Shown in pieces: positions 1 to 10,215 of a DNA stretch of 20,161 nucleotides. The translations under genes were made by a program, and so were the position numbers. Below the pieces are notes generated by a model that saw only the letters and a program-made list of their open reading frames with translations, did no database searches and was not told where the DNA came from. Position 1 is the first letter of the stretch, and every line of letters begins with the position of its first letter. Source of the stretch: Goniomonas avonlea (Eukaryota; Cryptophyceae; Goniomonadida; Goniomonadaceae); the NCBI GenBank assembly GCA_003573635.1, contig QUTJ01031801.1:1-20161 (forward strand), written 5' to 3'.

Positions 1-81
1 ACACGCACACGCACGGCCACACACCACGCCCTTACCACGCACACCCGAATTCCATTCAGAGGGGAGCGGCTCTGCCGACGA

Positions 82-123
82 CCGATCACCCATCAATGAA
101 GGCTCCGATCACCCATCAACGAA
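82..123. repeat. Two-copy 19-base direct repeat
   Basis: The unit CCGATCACCCATCAAYGAA occurs at 82-100 and 105-123 with one difference. It lies downstream of the minus-strand HPP gene. The first 45 bases of the window are an AC-rich simple-sequence tract. Nothing else was recognised in 1-157. Confidence 0.8.
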
Positions 124-157
124 CTCAACACAGGAACATGAAACCTAGATATCAACT

Positions 158-185
158 TATTGTACAGGACAGCCTGCAACCCTCC
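158..185 (-). promoter_or_regulatory. Putative 3'-UTR element of HPP gene 1
   Basis: Read on the minus strand, 185-172 is GGAGGGTTGCAGGC, followed after four bases by CTGTACAATA (167-158). It starts about 44 bases after the stop codon. The same two blocks with the same spacing follow the stop of the second HPP gene (14155-14182), although most surrounding 3' sequence has diverged. TGTACAATA fits the known 9-base PUF-protein site UGURNNAUA. It could also belong to the 3'-end processing signal, since no AATAAA is seen here. Conservation is seen directly; function is inferred. Confidence 0.45.
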
Positions 186-228
186 AATTGTACAGAAAAC
201 TTGGGAAATGGACAATTTGCATGAATGC

Positions 229-1752
229 TCACCACCAGTACTGGGGGTAGTGCCGTCCTGGGAAGATATTGTTGCCGATCAAGGCCACCAGCAACAAAAT
301 GACAGCCCCAAGACCAATTGGGATCAACACGTACCACCACCCCAGCGCCTGTTCGCGTGTCAGGAAGCCCGAGTAGTCAGACCAGAAACTTAAAATGGGC
401 AGGGTGAGAGAGGTAGACGAGAGAGCGCTAGAAGAGGCAGAGAGAAACGGGGGCATTAAACGAGTGCTGCGAGGCGAAAATTAGCACGAGAAAGTCAACG
501 TTGCACATACGACAGAACCACCAATAGTACAGACTTAGGACTCGCACCTCAATAGCAGCTCCCCCGATAACAGCGATGAGGGCTGTGGCACCACCAGGTG
601 GATGGGTCGTTTCTGTCATATCCATGATGAAAATCGAGCCCGAGACCGCCAAAGTTGGAGCAAGCCAGTCAACATACGGAAGCACCCATTTGCGGAGTCC
701 CATGCCCCACAGCGCTGAGAGCAAGTGTCCACCGAACACATTCCGCGGCTGTTGGTGATCTCGTCACTGCTAGCATATGGTGGTATGGCGGGAGCACTTC
801 TGGAAACACCAAGAATACAATTATTGGTCAGCTGATAACGGTGCCATACCTGTGCCAACGGTGATTTGCAGACGCCATACAGAAGCACAGCGGAGGCTCC
901 AAACGATCCAACTAGCATTGTGACGTCTGCGCTCAGGTCCAGTTTTCTCAGAAAGAAATAGTGAATCAGACTGAGAGGCAAAATGCCGCAAAAAGCCAAA
1001 ATGAAGTTTTGTAATATTGGCTCGATCGCGCTGCGCTCCGGGCGCGTTTTGCCTTGCTGACCCCGAAATTTGTGGAAGTAATCGAAGATAGGCCACAGCG
1101 GGGAGGTCGGCTTGACGTCAACCAGCGGGGCAGCAGGGGCACCTTCCAATTTACCTAAGGGATCGATATTTTGTGGCAGAAATATAGGGGCGGCTGGCTC
1201 TGTGAGTGATACGGCCGGCGTCGCAAGCTGAGCTTCAATCATCACCTTGTCATTCGGGACGAAGCAGCCAATGTTTACGTTACGGGTGAGGATTGACCGC
1301 CCACACTTGCATTGGGACACAGTCAACCCATTGAGAAGCCTTTCCAACGCTTGACTTGAAGTCCAACCAGAGGGGAGTTTGCTCCGACCCTCTGCGGAGG
1401 AGGCAGTCGGCCATCCTGGAGCTGCGCCGCAAGTGGCACACGACGAGCTCGTCGAAAAGTGAAATATCGCGCAACCATGACAGTAACACGACGCGCAGTT
1501 CGGACACTCTGTTGGCTTTTGGCACAAGTTATTACACAACTTGCAAGCCCAGTCTTTTGCGTCCAACGGACATACGAAGCAATCACCGCACGTCATTTCA
1601 AGCAGCGATATGTCGTAACTTGCAGGCCAATTCGAGAAGCTCCTGGGCTGGAAATCTAGTCTAATCAAATTTACGCCTTGTCTGAAACTCGGTGAGGACA
1701 AAGGCTGCACTCCAATCTCCACGGGGGAGGACGGGGCATGGTTGTCCGCCAT
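229..1752 (-). CDS. HPP-family membrane protein with Cys-rich N-terminal domain, copy 1
   Basis: Three exons: 1752-850, 748-548 and 348-229; introns of 101 and 199 bases, phase 0, GT-AG. Product 407 aa. The N-terminal part has 13 Cys between residues 55 and 108 (spacing CxxCxxC, CxxC, CxxCxxCxC, CxxC), then a CxC near 155, suggesting a metal-binding domain I do not recognise. The C-terminal part is a typical HPP domain with about four membrane spans: the first near 246-268, the segment PRNxFGGHLLSALWG after the first splice, the HPP signature at 350-352 in TETTHPPGGATA, and a family-typical YPQYW end. Plant HPP proteins carry nitrite across the plastid envelope; substrate and location are unknown here and no clear transit peptide is visible. 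The ATG at 1752 opens the first exon (MADNH). An inverted paralogue lies at 12805-14095. Confidence 0.88.
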
Positions 1753-2010
1753 GGTGGTGAGGTGGTGTGTGATCGGGGATCATTTATCTAATTGCCACCA
1801 CCATCAACGATCCGGTTAGATACACGAGGCAGATTGCATTCGCAATCATCTCGGCCGCGTCAACCAAATCTGGGGTTTGAACAAGAGCGAAGATTTCAAG
1901 TCAAAGCCGGCGACGTCACCCCGACGTGGGACAGCGCTGATTTGCCCTTTCGTTCACGAAGCTCGGTCTTGGGCGTTGTGTGTCAACATGTTTGGCGCGC
2001 ACCAAGCCTG

Positions 2011-2066
2011 CAGGTCCGTCGACAGGTCCGACGGACCTGTGCACAGGTCCTACGTGCAGTATAAAT
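2011..2066 (+). promoter_or_regulatory. Overlapping palindromes followed by a TATA-like box
   Basis: CAGGTCCGTCG (2011-2021) and CGACGGACCTG (2029-2039) are perfect inverted arms around a 7-base loop. The right arm overlaps a perfect 18-base palindrome, GGACCTGTGCACAGGTCC (2033-2050). TATAAAT follows at 2060-2066. The spacing resembles a core promoter with a dimer-binding site, but no convincing gene starts just downstream. Promoter function is inferred only. Confidence 0.4.
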
Positions 2067-2123
2067 CCCGCAAGCAACCACAGTGGCAACTCTTTCCTGT
2101 GTGTGTACATATGTGTGTCACAG

Positions 2124-2227
2124 TGCTGCTCTGCAGCTTCCGAGCCGGTGCTTGAATACTCTCTCTCTCTCTCACACTCACAGTGGGTGTGTGCGTGTGC
2201 CAGTTCCTTGTGGTTTGAATACTCTCT
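2124..2227 (+). repeat. Diverged copies of the CT-tailed dispersed repeat
   Basis: Two partial copies lie in tandem. The first runs from GCTGCTCTGCAGCTTCC at about 2127 to GAATACTCTCTCTC. The second is CCAGTTCCTTGTGGTTTG then AATACTCTCT at about 2200-2227. Both match parts of the better copy at 2338-2420 and, like it, end in GAATA followed by a CT run. Confidence 0.5.
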
Positions 2228-2337
2228 AGACAACATGACAATATTTGTTCAGGTTGTAGTGACGCAAAATACCCTCTCTCTTTCTCTCTCTCTCTTGAAG
2301 TGTACGTGTTGGTGTGTGTGTGTGTAATACCTCTAGG

Positions 2338-2382
2338 CAGATCTACGGATCTGTGGCTGCTCCGCAGTTCCTAGTGGTTTGA

Positions 2383-2420
<38 letters not shown>
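2338..2420 (+). repeat. CT-tailed dispersed repeat, reference copy, with (CT)n
   Basis: The unit starts about AGATCTACGGATCTGTGGCT, continues GCTCCGCAGTTCCTAGTGGT and TTGAATAAT, and ends in an unbroken CT run at 2387-2420. Related copies are at 2124-2227, 12167-12310 and, inverted, 14361-14400. The order (fixed body, then simple-sequence tail) resembles a short retroposon or a microsatellite-linked mobile repeat. No coding capacity or target-site duplication was identified. Confidence 0.55.
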
Positions 2421-2422
<2 letters not shown>

Positions 2423-3235
2423 CGAGTCGCTCTTTTTTATTGTGATCATGCAAAAATCTTGAAACATAGCTGCCATGATCGTACTGGCCGAAGAGCAATA
2501 ACCGGCTTGGCCTGCCACCTCTTGGCAGGAACCGCACTACAGACCCAAGAGAACTTCTTGCTCGAATACTGAACAATCTCTCCCTCTCTCCCTTGCCCTC
2601 CCGAGGCTCCCTGGCCCCCGCCCACGTCGCTGCGGTTTCCGAGCCGCCAACGCCCTTTGCCCGCAAGATCGGGTTGCCCGCAAGGACCGGGTAGCGCAAC
2701 AAAATTGAACAAATCGGCATTGCGGGGGGCAACCACAGCAAAGTACAATTTGTAACCGAAAAACGCCTCGACAAACTCGATCCTCCGAGAGGCGGAAAGA
2801 CGGGGGCAGGGGTGACACCGTGGTGTGGCGTTGTGCGTCGCGAGCTATCCGGCTTCCTTAGCCAAGCCGCAGCAAATCTCAGATATATAGATAGATCCCC
2901 GAACAACCACTTTGTGATAAGTGTCACTGGTAGGGGTGGTCCAGCTTTGACGAGGGTGCACCACAAATTTACCCACGCGCCGAAATCTTCTGCGGAGGTG
3001 GTGTAGCCGGTTGGAGATCCTTGGTGGATGACTCACCATTTCCTCTTGTCATGTGTAACAAGGAAGCCGGGGAGTTTAATAACTGATTATTGGGGCCCCA
3101 ATCACCGCGCAGGAGATCGCAAGAGTTTACGATCGCCGAATAATCGAAGGAGCCAAATGTGACACCAAAGACCCCAAGTTGCCCAACGCCAAGTTTCAAA
3201 GGACGGCTCACCGGACTTCACAAGTTTGCCGCCCA

Positions 3236-4134
3236 ATGCAGAACCACCACGATATTGCGGGCAGCTCGCTTCCGATGCGGGGGTTGCCTCCTTTGGCAAA
3301 CCTCTCGTTTCCGTCACATGTGTCTAGTCGCTCTTCCAATCGATTTCTTGACAGCGGTGGCTCGAGTGGTTCAGAACATTGGGCCACGCATAATGGCGCG
3401 AGTGGTCGCTACAGCGGTCACAACGGAATGGGGCTAGGGATGGGAGGGATGGGCAACATGGGTATGGGTGGAATGGGCAGCTTGTCTGGTAAGCTTGCGC
3501 AAGCTTCAAAAATCTGGGATGTGCCACACCAGTCACAGCAATCGACTGCTTTCTCCTATCTGCAACAGCCTGAGCAACTTCATCAGCCTCAGTATCAGCC
3601 TCAGTATCAGCCTGAGTTTCAGCCTGAGTATCAGCCTGAGTATCGGCCTCAGTACCAAGCTCAGTATCAGCCTCCTTACCAGTCACAGTACCAATCGCAG
3701 TTTCAGCCATCTGTTGCACCGTCACAGCCGTTCAACCACGGGTTTGATTACCCGGCAAATTCAGCCATTTCGCTGAGTCTCCACGGTGAAAATGTCTTCA
3801 AGGCTGGGAGGAGCAAGGTAACGCGTATTCGAGTTCCTTGGTCACTAGAGGAGGAAGATCTGCTGCGCCGAACAGTGAACACTGTCGGCAGACGATGGAA
3901 AGCTGTGGCGTCAGTTCTCAAACCTCGGTGCGTTTTCATGGGTCTCAAGGTTCCAGCTCACGTCGTTCCAGAACCAGAGATCAGTGCCGTGAGCGTTGGC
4001 GGCTCTTCATGAAGAAAGAGGCGCTCGGTTTGGCCGAACAGGTTGCCGCGAATCCTGCTCCGAGTCAAATCATGAAGAAAGAGGCGCTCGATTTGGCCGA
4101 ACAGGTTGCCACGGATTCCACTGCTCAGAGCTAG
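3236..4134 (+). CDS. Myb/SANT-domain protein with Gln-Pro-Tyr repeat region
   Basis: Two exons, 3236-3927 and 3972-4134, joined by a 44-base GT-AG intron; about 284 aa. From the N-terminus: a Ser/His-rich part; a Gly-Met-rich stretch (about 3427-3486); a Gln-rich domain of repeated QPxY units (about 3586-3713); then one Myb/SANT repeat spanning the intron, with its three Trp in PWSLEEEDLL, RRWKAVA and DQCRERWRLF. The C-terminus is a 21-codon direct duplication (starts 4009 and 4072) whose repeated core is MKKEALxLAEQVA. The fold implies DNA binding in the nucleus; with one repeat it could act as a telomere-, REB- or MYB-related factor, and the Gln-rich part may be activating or prion-like. 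The 5' end is uncertain: 3236 is the first in-frame ATG, but the frame is open from 3083, and an AG at 3111-3112 could open an exon reading EIARVYDRRIIEGAKC, so an upstream exon is possible. Confidence 0.75.
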
Positions 4135-4294
4135 TCTGTGAGAGAAATGATTGTTGCGACTGTAGGGTCAACTTGATAATGACTGGCCAAGTTGCTCTCT
4201 TCTCGGATGTGCTTGTTCTTATTCATATGCTTATGTTGACCGCGTTCCAACTATGTGCGAGAGCACAGGCTGAAACATGAAATATCTTGCGAAT
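4135..4294. other. Convergent 3' intergenic spacer
   Basis: Only 160 bases separate the stop codons of the plus-strand Myb-like gene and the minus-strand SSRP1 gene, so their 3' UTRs probably overlap or abut. No clear AATAAA was found on either strand. Confidence 0.6.
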
Positions 4295-7067
4295 TTACTC
4301 GTCGCTGTCGTCATCACTGCTTGCAATCTCTTCCGAACTGCTGTCTGCGTCCGCGGCCTTCGGAGGTGGCGCCTTCTTTTTCACCTCACTTGCACCGCTG
4401 CCACCACCGCCCTTTTTGTACTCAGCCTGCGGCAAGGTCAGACCAACTACAGCGGGGAAGGAGAATGGAGGTAGCGAAGCAAACGGAGCAAGGGGGTGGA
4501 AGGACAGTCGTGTGCCTACCTGCTCCTCGGCTGCTCGTTTCTTATCCGCGGCAGCAATATCGTTATATGGCTGCTTCTCCTCCTCACTCAGCGCCTTCCA
4601 TCTCACACCCAGCTCCTTGGAAAGCTCAGTCATGCTCTGTCAGTCGGAGTCAGTCCCTGTCCAGATGTAGCAGCACAGCGCATGCGCGAACCCAAGGTGT
4701 GATATCAAAAAACAATCGCTCCGAAGGGAAAGGGTGTGGAGTGGGAGTGATTAGAAACTAACCATCCATTGGGCTGTTAATGCACTGCAAACTGAATGCA
4801 ATCAAAATGCCAGAAAAAGTGAACACGGAAACAAGAAAAAGTGGCAGGAATCCATGAAATATCCCCACCAAGGACGGGTTCTCTTCTTTGATCTTTGCTC
4901 GCATTTCTGCACCGAACGCGAAGAAGGCAGTTGTGGCGCGCTTGGGTGCGTTGGGGTCCTTCTTCGCCTTCTTCTTCTTGGCCTGAGAAAATTGCCTCAG
5001 TGTCAGAAAACCAAACCAGGGAAGGAAGGAGAGCGGAGAGGAGCAACAGCTCTGTCAGAACTCCATCGCAAGCATGGAGGAGGAGGAAGGATAATGGAGA
5101 GGAGCAACAGCCCTGTCAGGACTCACCATGGCAAGCATGGAGGAGAGGAGAAGGAAGGAGAGGCACTAGATTCTCAGTCCCTCCCTCTGGGAGAGAAGCG
5201 AAAGCCAAGCGAAATACTTACCCCGTCACCCTTGCCTTTCCGCTTCTTGCCCCCATCGTCACTGTCACTATCGCTGTCGCTATCGGGCTTGGTGTAGTCG
5301 GCCTTTTCCGCGTCAGCACGGATCTTGTCCTTGGCAGCGATTTCGTTGTACGGCTGCTTCTCTTCTTCGCTGAGCGCCTTCCAACGAACCCCAAGCTCTT
5401 TGGACAGATCGGTCATGCTCTGTCGCACGCGGGTCAGATGAACCTGGTACATTTTTATCACGCCCTTCGGACTGGAAGACAAAACGGTGGAGCCTACAGC
5501 CACTCGCCGATACAGATGCCGAATGCGGTGAGATGCTGTAACTGCTCATCATAAACTCCCTGCGTACCATTGACGGGTTCTCCTCCTTGAGCTTCGCGCG
5601 TTGTTCGTTGCTAAAGGCGAAGAAGGCAGTTGTGGCGCGCTTGGGCGCGTTGGGATCCTTCTTCGCCTTCTTCTTCTTTGCCTGAGACATTGTTAAGTGG
5701 GAAAGACTCATTTCGGGGTGGGCAGAGGGGACGGAGGGGGCGAGAGAGAGAGAGAGTGTGTGTGTGTGTGTGAAAGAGCAGATAAGCCGAAGAGAGAGAG
5801 AGGACACTCCGAGGAGAGAGAAAAACAATCCGAGCGAGAGAGAGGGGAAGAGAGCATAAGCAGATTGCCAGTCGCTCACCCCATCACTCTTCCCCTTGCG
5901 CTTCGATCCCGCGCCGGCATCACTATCGTCACTATCACTGTCGGGCTTGGTGTAGTCGGCCCTTTCTGCGTCCGCACGGATCTTGTCCTTGGCCGCGATT
6001 TCGTTGTACGGCTGCTTCTCTTCTTCACTGAGGGCTTTCCAACGAACACCAAGCTCTTTCGCAACCTCGGTCACAGACTGTGAGGCGGATGTTAGGTGCA
6101 AACTGCACCGGCCAGCCCTTCCGCAGCCTTAGCTACAGATACTTGGATGTGAGGGGGGATCCACGCCTCCCACGCCTCCCACGCCTACCACGCCTTGTGT
6201 CGCACCTCACCCGCAAAAGTTTGGCAAAACCCTGTGATTGTGGCGGTGGTGGGAGTGGTGGTCATGGTAGCTGTGGAAGCAACAAGGTTGAACAATACAA
6301 TGGTCAACTCGACGTCGCACCGACGTCGAATAGCAACGCCAACTCAAAAATCGCACCAACGAGGGGTTCTCCTCCTTGAGTTTCGGTCGCATCTCGGCAC
6401 CGAACGCAAAGAAAGCAGTGGTGGCGCGCTTAGGGGCGTTGGGGTCCTTCTTCGCCTTAGCCTTCTTTATCGCAGACTTGTCCTGAAAATTAGGTGTTAG
6501 GTGCGTCTACACTTGGCAATCTTGACGACGCTGCAACTCCACTCAAGCTGAAACTCTTTCGACAGGACACGAAACGAAACGCCACGAAAAGCCACGGTAC
6601 GACACCTCGTGGATGCACACAAGCGCACAAGACAGCTTCACACACACAAACACGAATAAACGGACCGATCCTGCCGAGGACGATTTCTTGGCTGCTGGGC
6701 GGGATGCTTTCTTTGGTGCCTCGTCGTCCGAGCTCCCACCTTCGCTTTCCTCGTCCTCACTGCAGCAGAGAGAGTTGGAAGTGATCCGAGACTACGAGAG
6801 AACGAGAGAACGAGAGAGAGAATCTGCATGCGGGGTAACACGCGCGCACAGTAGAGGTCAACAGGAGCGAGTGAACAAGGGAGGGAGAAGCGGGAGGGAT
6901 GGCAAACCTGTCAGAGTCATCACTGTCCTTTCCACTACCACCGGAGGATTCATCATCGTCATCTGACCCGGCCTTCTTGCCCTTCTTGGCTTTGGTGGGG
7001 TCGAAGTCAGCGTCTTCTTCTTCACTGTCCTCTGTGGACGGCAATAAGGTAAGGCAATGATAAGAGA

Positions 7068-7152
<85 letters not shown>

Positions 7153-10100
7153 GGAGAAGAGGTATACAGCGAGAGACACACGCAGACGCACCTTCGTCCT
7201 CAGCGGCCTGTTGCTGCATACGGCGAATGTACAAGTCGTCTGCAGCCACATCAGGTTCGTCACCGCCTCGCTCCACACGAGTCGCCATCATCTGAGGGTT
7301 GACCTATTAGCGTCGCCAGAGAACCAGAGATCTGCCGAGGAGCAGGGGGCGGGAGGGGGGAGAGAGAGAAAATTCAAAATATTCGGGAACCATTGAGAGC
7401 CACAAATCCTGAACTGTCTGGAGAGGGAGGGGGGGGGATCCGGAGCCGCGGGTCGCAGCACGCTACTAAGGTGCGTGAACGCTCTGGCTACTCGTCGAGG
7501 AGTGAGGGGGCAGAACTGACCTCCTCAATATTCTTGATTCGCAGCTTCTTCGTTCTGATCCAGTTGAAGAAGCCAGTGTACTCAGAGCGAAGGATCTGGG
7601 AAAACACAAAAGCGGTACCGCTCTTGAGCTTGAATCGCACATCGAACGAACCCCCGTCGCTTGTCTGGTATTCGTCCGTGCGCTCAAAACTGACCTCGGA
7701 GATCTGGAAGCTGGGTGAGCGCGATGCATGCGCGTGAGGTGCATGATTGTGCGGCCAGCGATCGAAAACCATGCCGAAACGAAGTGCACTGATCTGTGCG
7801 TGGGTGTTCGAGCATCACGGGTTCAAACAGTGAGCGAGGTCGTGGTGGTGGGCGCCCGAAGTATCACTTCAAACAGCGTTAGGGTAGAACCCATTGCACG
7901 GCAAGGACGGCAATGGCCAAGCAAGTTGTCACCTCTTCGTATCGAACGTGCGTTGGCGGCTTGTCCAAGAAAAAGAAACTTTTTTCCAACAGGTACAGGT
8001 GACCCGGATTTGCCTGCGCAGCAGGGTTGGTGGGAGCCTTTGTGCCGGAACAAAGTTCGTAGTGAGCGAAACGTCCAAGCGCATCCTGACAACAGAGAAC
8101 AGGAACAACCCCCCCCTTAACAACGACTCACGCCGATAGAGCAGCGGATGCAGCAGTGCTTGTTAGCAGTTCGGAACGATCCTGGTGCCACAATCTTCCT
8201 GCCGGTCAAAGCACGGAACAGCTGCGAGGAGTGTAAGGGGTAGAAAATGCGGGATACGGTGGCGTTTACCCATATGCAAGTTCGGGGGTGTGCAGTTGGA
8301 GGTGAAGTGGTGTGGCCTTCTCGCCCCCCTCCACCGCACACAGAACAGCAAGGGACGCGTCATGCTCGACAATACTCCCGCAGGCACTCTCACATAGTGG
8401 TGTGTGTCAAGAAAAGCTGTCGAAAGCTCACCTTGACGACAACGTCGAACATCGGACCAGACATGGTCGTCTGCAGCTCATCCTTGTACTTCGATTTAAG
8501 AACCTCAGGGGTGAGCGCCACGTCGACTTCGACTTGGATATCCTCGGGAATCAAGGCCACACTGGAGGATTGTTAGTTCTTGGCACTGGTTCAAACGGGA
8601 TCAGGTGTGTCGCCTCCAAAGACGACAAAAGTCTCAGCTCGACGTGTCGCCCTCGTTAGTCACTAGGGTGATGGGATGTGTGGCACATGCTGACACTTTC
8701 TGACCTGAGGACGCGGGGAGAGGGGGGGGGGGGACAAAGAAGCCAGCCGGACAGAGGACGGAGGGAAGACAAAGGGGGCAGGAGGAAGAGGGGGGGGGGT
8801 GTCATATGTGGAAAAGGAGTTTGAACAATGTTCGCCACAACAGATGGGGTCACATTTGATATATTCATCCGATTTGGCGCGCCAATGGAGCAGCAAACTG
8901 ATTGCAGTGAAGGAGAAAAAAAAGTCAAAAATGCGCACATGTGAGAGTAAGTAGTTTGACCCTTGCGGATCGGAGGGTCCAAGTTGATAACGACGTTACG
9001 ATGACTGTTGTTCGGCTTGGGCAGCAAGTACAGGCCCTGGATAGCGGTGTACATAATCTTGAAGTCGGCAGATTTGCCGTGCATTTTGAAGAACGATGAG
9101 TAGAATTCGATGTCGTTCTTGCCTCTGGTACGAGGTCAGAACAGAGCAAGGCGGTTCGTTCGAAAGCTGAAAAACGAAGAAAAATAGACAAAATACAGTG
9201 TAACAGTCTTCACACTGACCTTGGGACCACGACGGGGACCTCAGACACCGAGGCGATGAGATCACCGGAGAATGATTGAAGCCGCGCTTTATCCATGATT
9301 TGTTTGTGCAGCAACTGGACCTAGTTAGTCAAGGCCACAAATCTTGTCAAACGTTTCTCACCTCGGAGGGATTTGCTTCATCCTCCTCACCCTCTTGCTC
9401 TGGGATGTAAAATCGCAACTCTAACAAACTCTCCTCCTGCAGAAGAGTGAAAAGGGAACAACGGCAGCCAAACATGGTGAAGATACCTGGCGAGACATTG
9501 TATCGTCTTGATGGAACTCGATTGCGACCTCATTCTTCCCTTCCTGCGAATTGAGTGTGAGTCGGTGACATGACATTGCGAAGAAAAACTCACAATGACT
9601 TGAGTGTGTGACACATCAGTGAGGTCCAAGTTGAAACCAAGATGCCCATCCACGTTGAAGTTCAACGTGGACCCTGCACAAGGTCAGAGAAAAGATGCCC
9701 AGCGTGGGCAGCACCTTCGACAGCGAGTTCGCCCCAATTCCAACCCTTGGTTGATCGCTCGCGACGCTTCAAGCTGACCGAGAAGTGTTCGCTCAAAAAA
9801 CTCTTAATGTTCTCAAAATCCTGCAAAAGTATGGGTTCTGAACCATTGTTGTTCTCTCTGAGCAGGGTGCTCACCCGGTCCAAGAAGCCATTCAGCCTGA
9901 CTGGTGCCTCGTCACTGCTTCGGACAAGGCAAAGTTGAAAATTGACACCAAGCCGCAACCAAGACGCGCTCAAAACATCTGATCCAGGGACACTGCAGGC
10001 CGGCGTCAAAACAGGAAGCCCTGAGAAGTGACGCACCTCAGCTTCTTCCGCTCCTTCGACCATTCGAAGCCAGACTTATTAATGACCAAGATGCCGTTGG

Positions 10101-10215
10101 GCTGCGCCACGAATTAAGGACCAAAGATAAGTTCCAGAACAACGGAAGAACTTACGCTGTCAGTCCTGCCGCCGATCTTGATGTCGCGGTACTGGAGCGA
10201 GCCATCCGAGGCCAT
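4295..10215 (-). CDS. SSRP1: FACT complex subunit SSRP1 with three HMG boxes
   Basis: Histone chaperone that, with Spt16, loosens and rebuilds nucleosomes during transcription and replication. Twenty-three exons join in frame: 10215-10156, 10101-10037, 9992-9875, 9820-9715, 9673-9594, 9543-9487, 9436-9362, 9320-9220, 9124-8939, 8561-8432, 8221-8132, 8085-7933, 7703-7521, 7291-7192, 7031-6908, 6759-6666, 6482-6357, 6077-5880, 5681-5568, 5419-5222, 4982-4869, 4636-4520, 4426-4295. Product about 906 aa; animal and plant SSRP1 are about 640-710. Residues 1-326 hold the N-terminal Pob3/SSRP1 fold ([54 protein letters not shown]); 327-468 the tandem-PH middle domain ([26 protein letters not shown]); 469-574 an acidic Ser/Asp/Glu linker. 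HMG boxes lie near 587-658, 691-762 and 795-863, each beginning [15 protein letters not shown] and each split by a phase-0 intron after KEENPS[LM]. The tail is acidic. Orthology is secure; small splice shifts are possible. Confidence 0.93.
5035..5145. repeat. 61-base tandem duplication inside an SSRP1 intron
   Basis: GGAGAGGAGCAACAGC, then CTGTCAG, then GCAAGCATGGAGGA occur in order from 5035 and again from 5096, with small differences. The repeat lies in the intron between the second and third HMG boxes (4983-5221), so it has no coding effect. Confidence 0.75.
5740..5855. repeat. AG/GT-rich simple sequence in an SSRP1 intron
   Basis: A GAGAGAG tract, a (GT)n run near 5757-5772 and further GAGAGAG blocks fill most of the intron between the first and second HMG boxes (5682-5879). 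On the coding strand this is pyrimidine-rich. Confidence 0.7.
7063..7150. repeat. (AG)n microsatellite in an SSRP1 intron
   Basis: About 88 bases of nearly pure AG on the plus strand, that is (CT)n on the transcribed gene. It makes up over half of the 160-base intron 7032-7191, which ends at a normal CCACAG acceptor. Frames reading SLSLSL or RERERE here are artefacts of the repeat. Confidence 0.97.
8562..8938 (-). other. Longest SSRP1 intron, with poly-G runs
   Basis: This 377-base intron (donor GTGCGC, acceptor CTCCAG) contains long G runs on the plus strand at about 8720-8734 and 8790-8799. Joining across it gives [20 protein letters not shown], which matches the length and pattern of this segment in plant SSRP1. 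A long minus-strand frame reading through the intron is therefore not coding. Confidence 0.75.

Larger units (their letters stand above)
1753..3082. other. Repeat-rich intergenic region
   Basis: I see no gene here. It lies between the divergent starts of HPP copy 1 and the Myb-like gene, so it must hold both promoters. From 2100 to 2600 it is dominated by CT and GT simple repeats and copies of a short dispersed repeat (entered separately). A palindrome cluster with a TATA-like box is at 2011-2066. Open frames here are low in complexity or run into the simple repeats and have no family features. Confidence 0.6.

Noticed and set aside
2343-2966. 207-codon minus-strand open frame
   Set aside because: It runs into the (CT)n tract as RERERE and shows no domain or plausible splice structure.
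6757-7302. Frames reading SLSLSL or RERERE around 7060-7150
   Set aside because: These are translations of the AG/CT microsatellite inside an SSRP1 intron.
8656-8938. Minus-strand read-through of SSRP1 after GQTTYSHM
   Set aside because: The extension is Pro/Leu-rich low complexity with poly-C. Splicing at 8938 to 8561 restores the family sequence and length.
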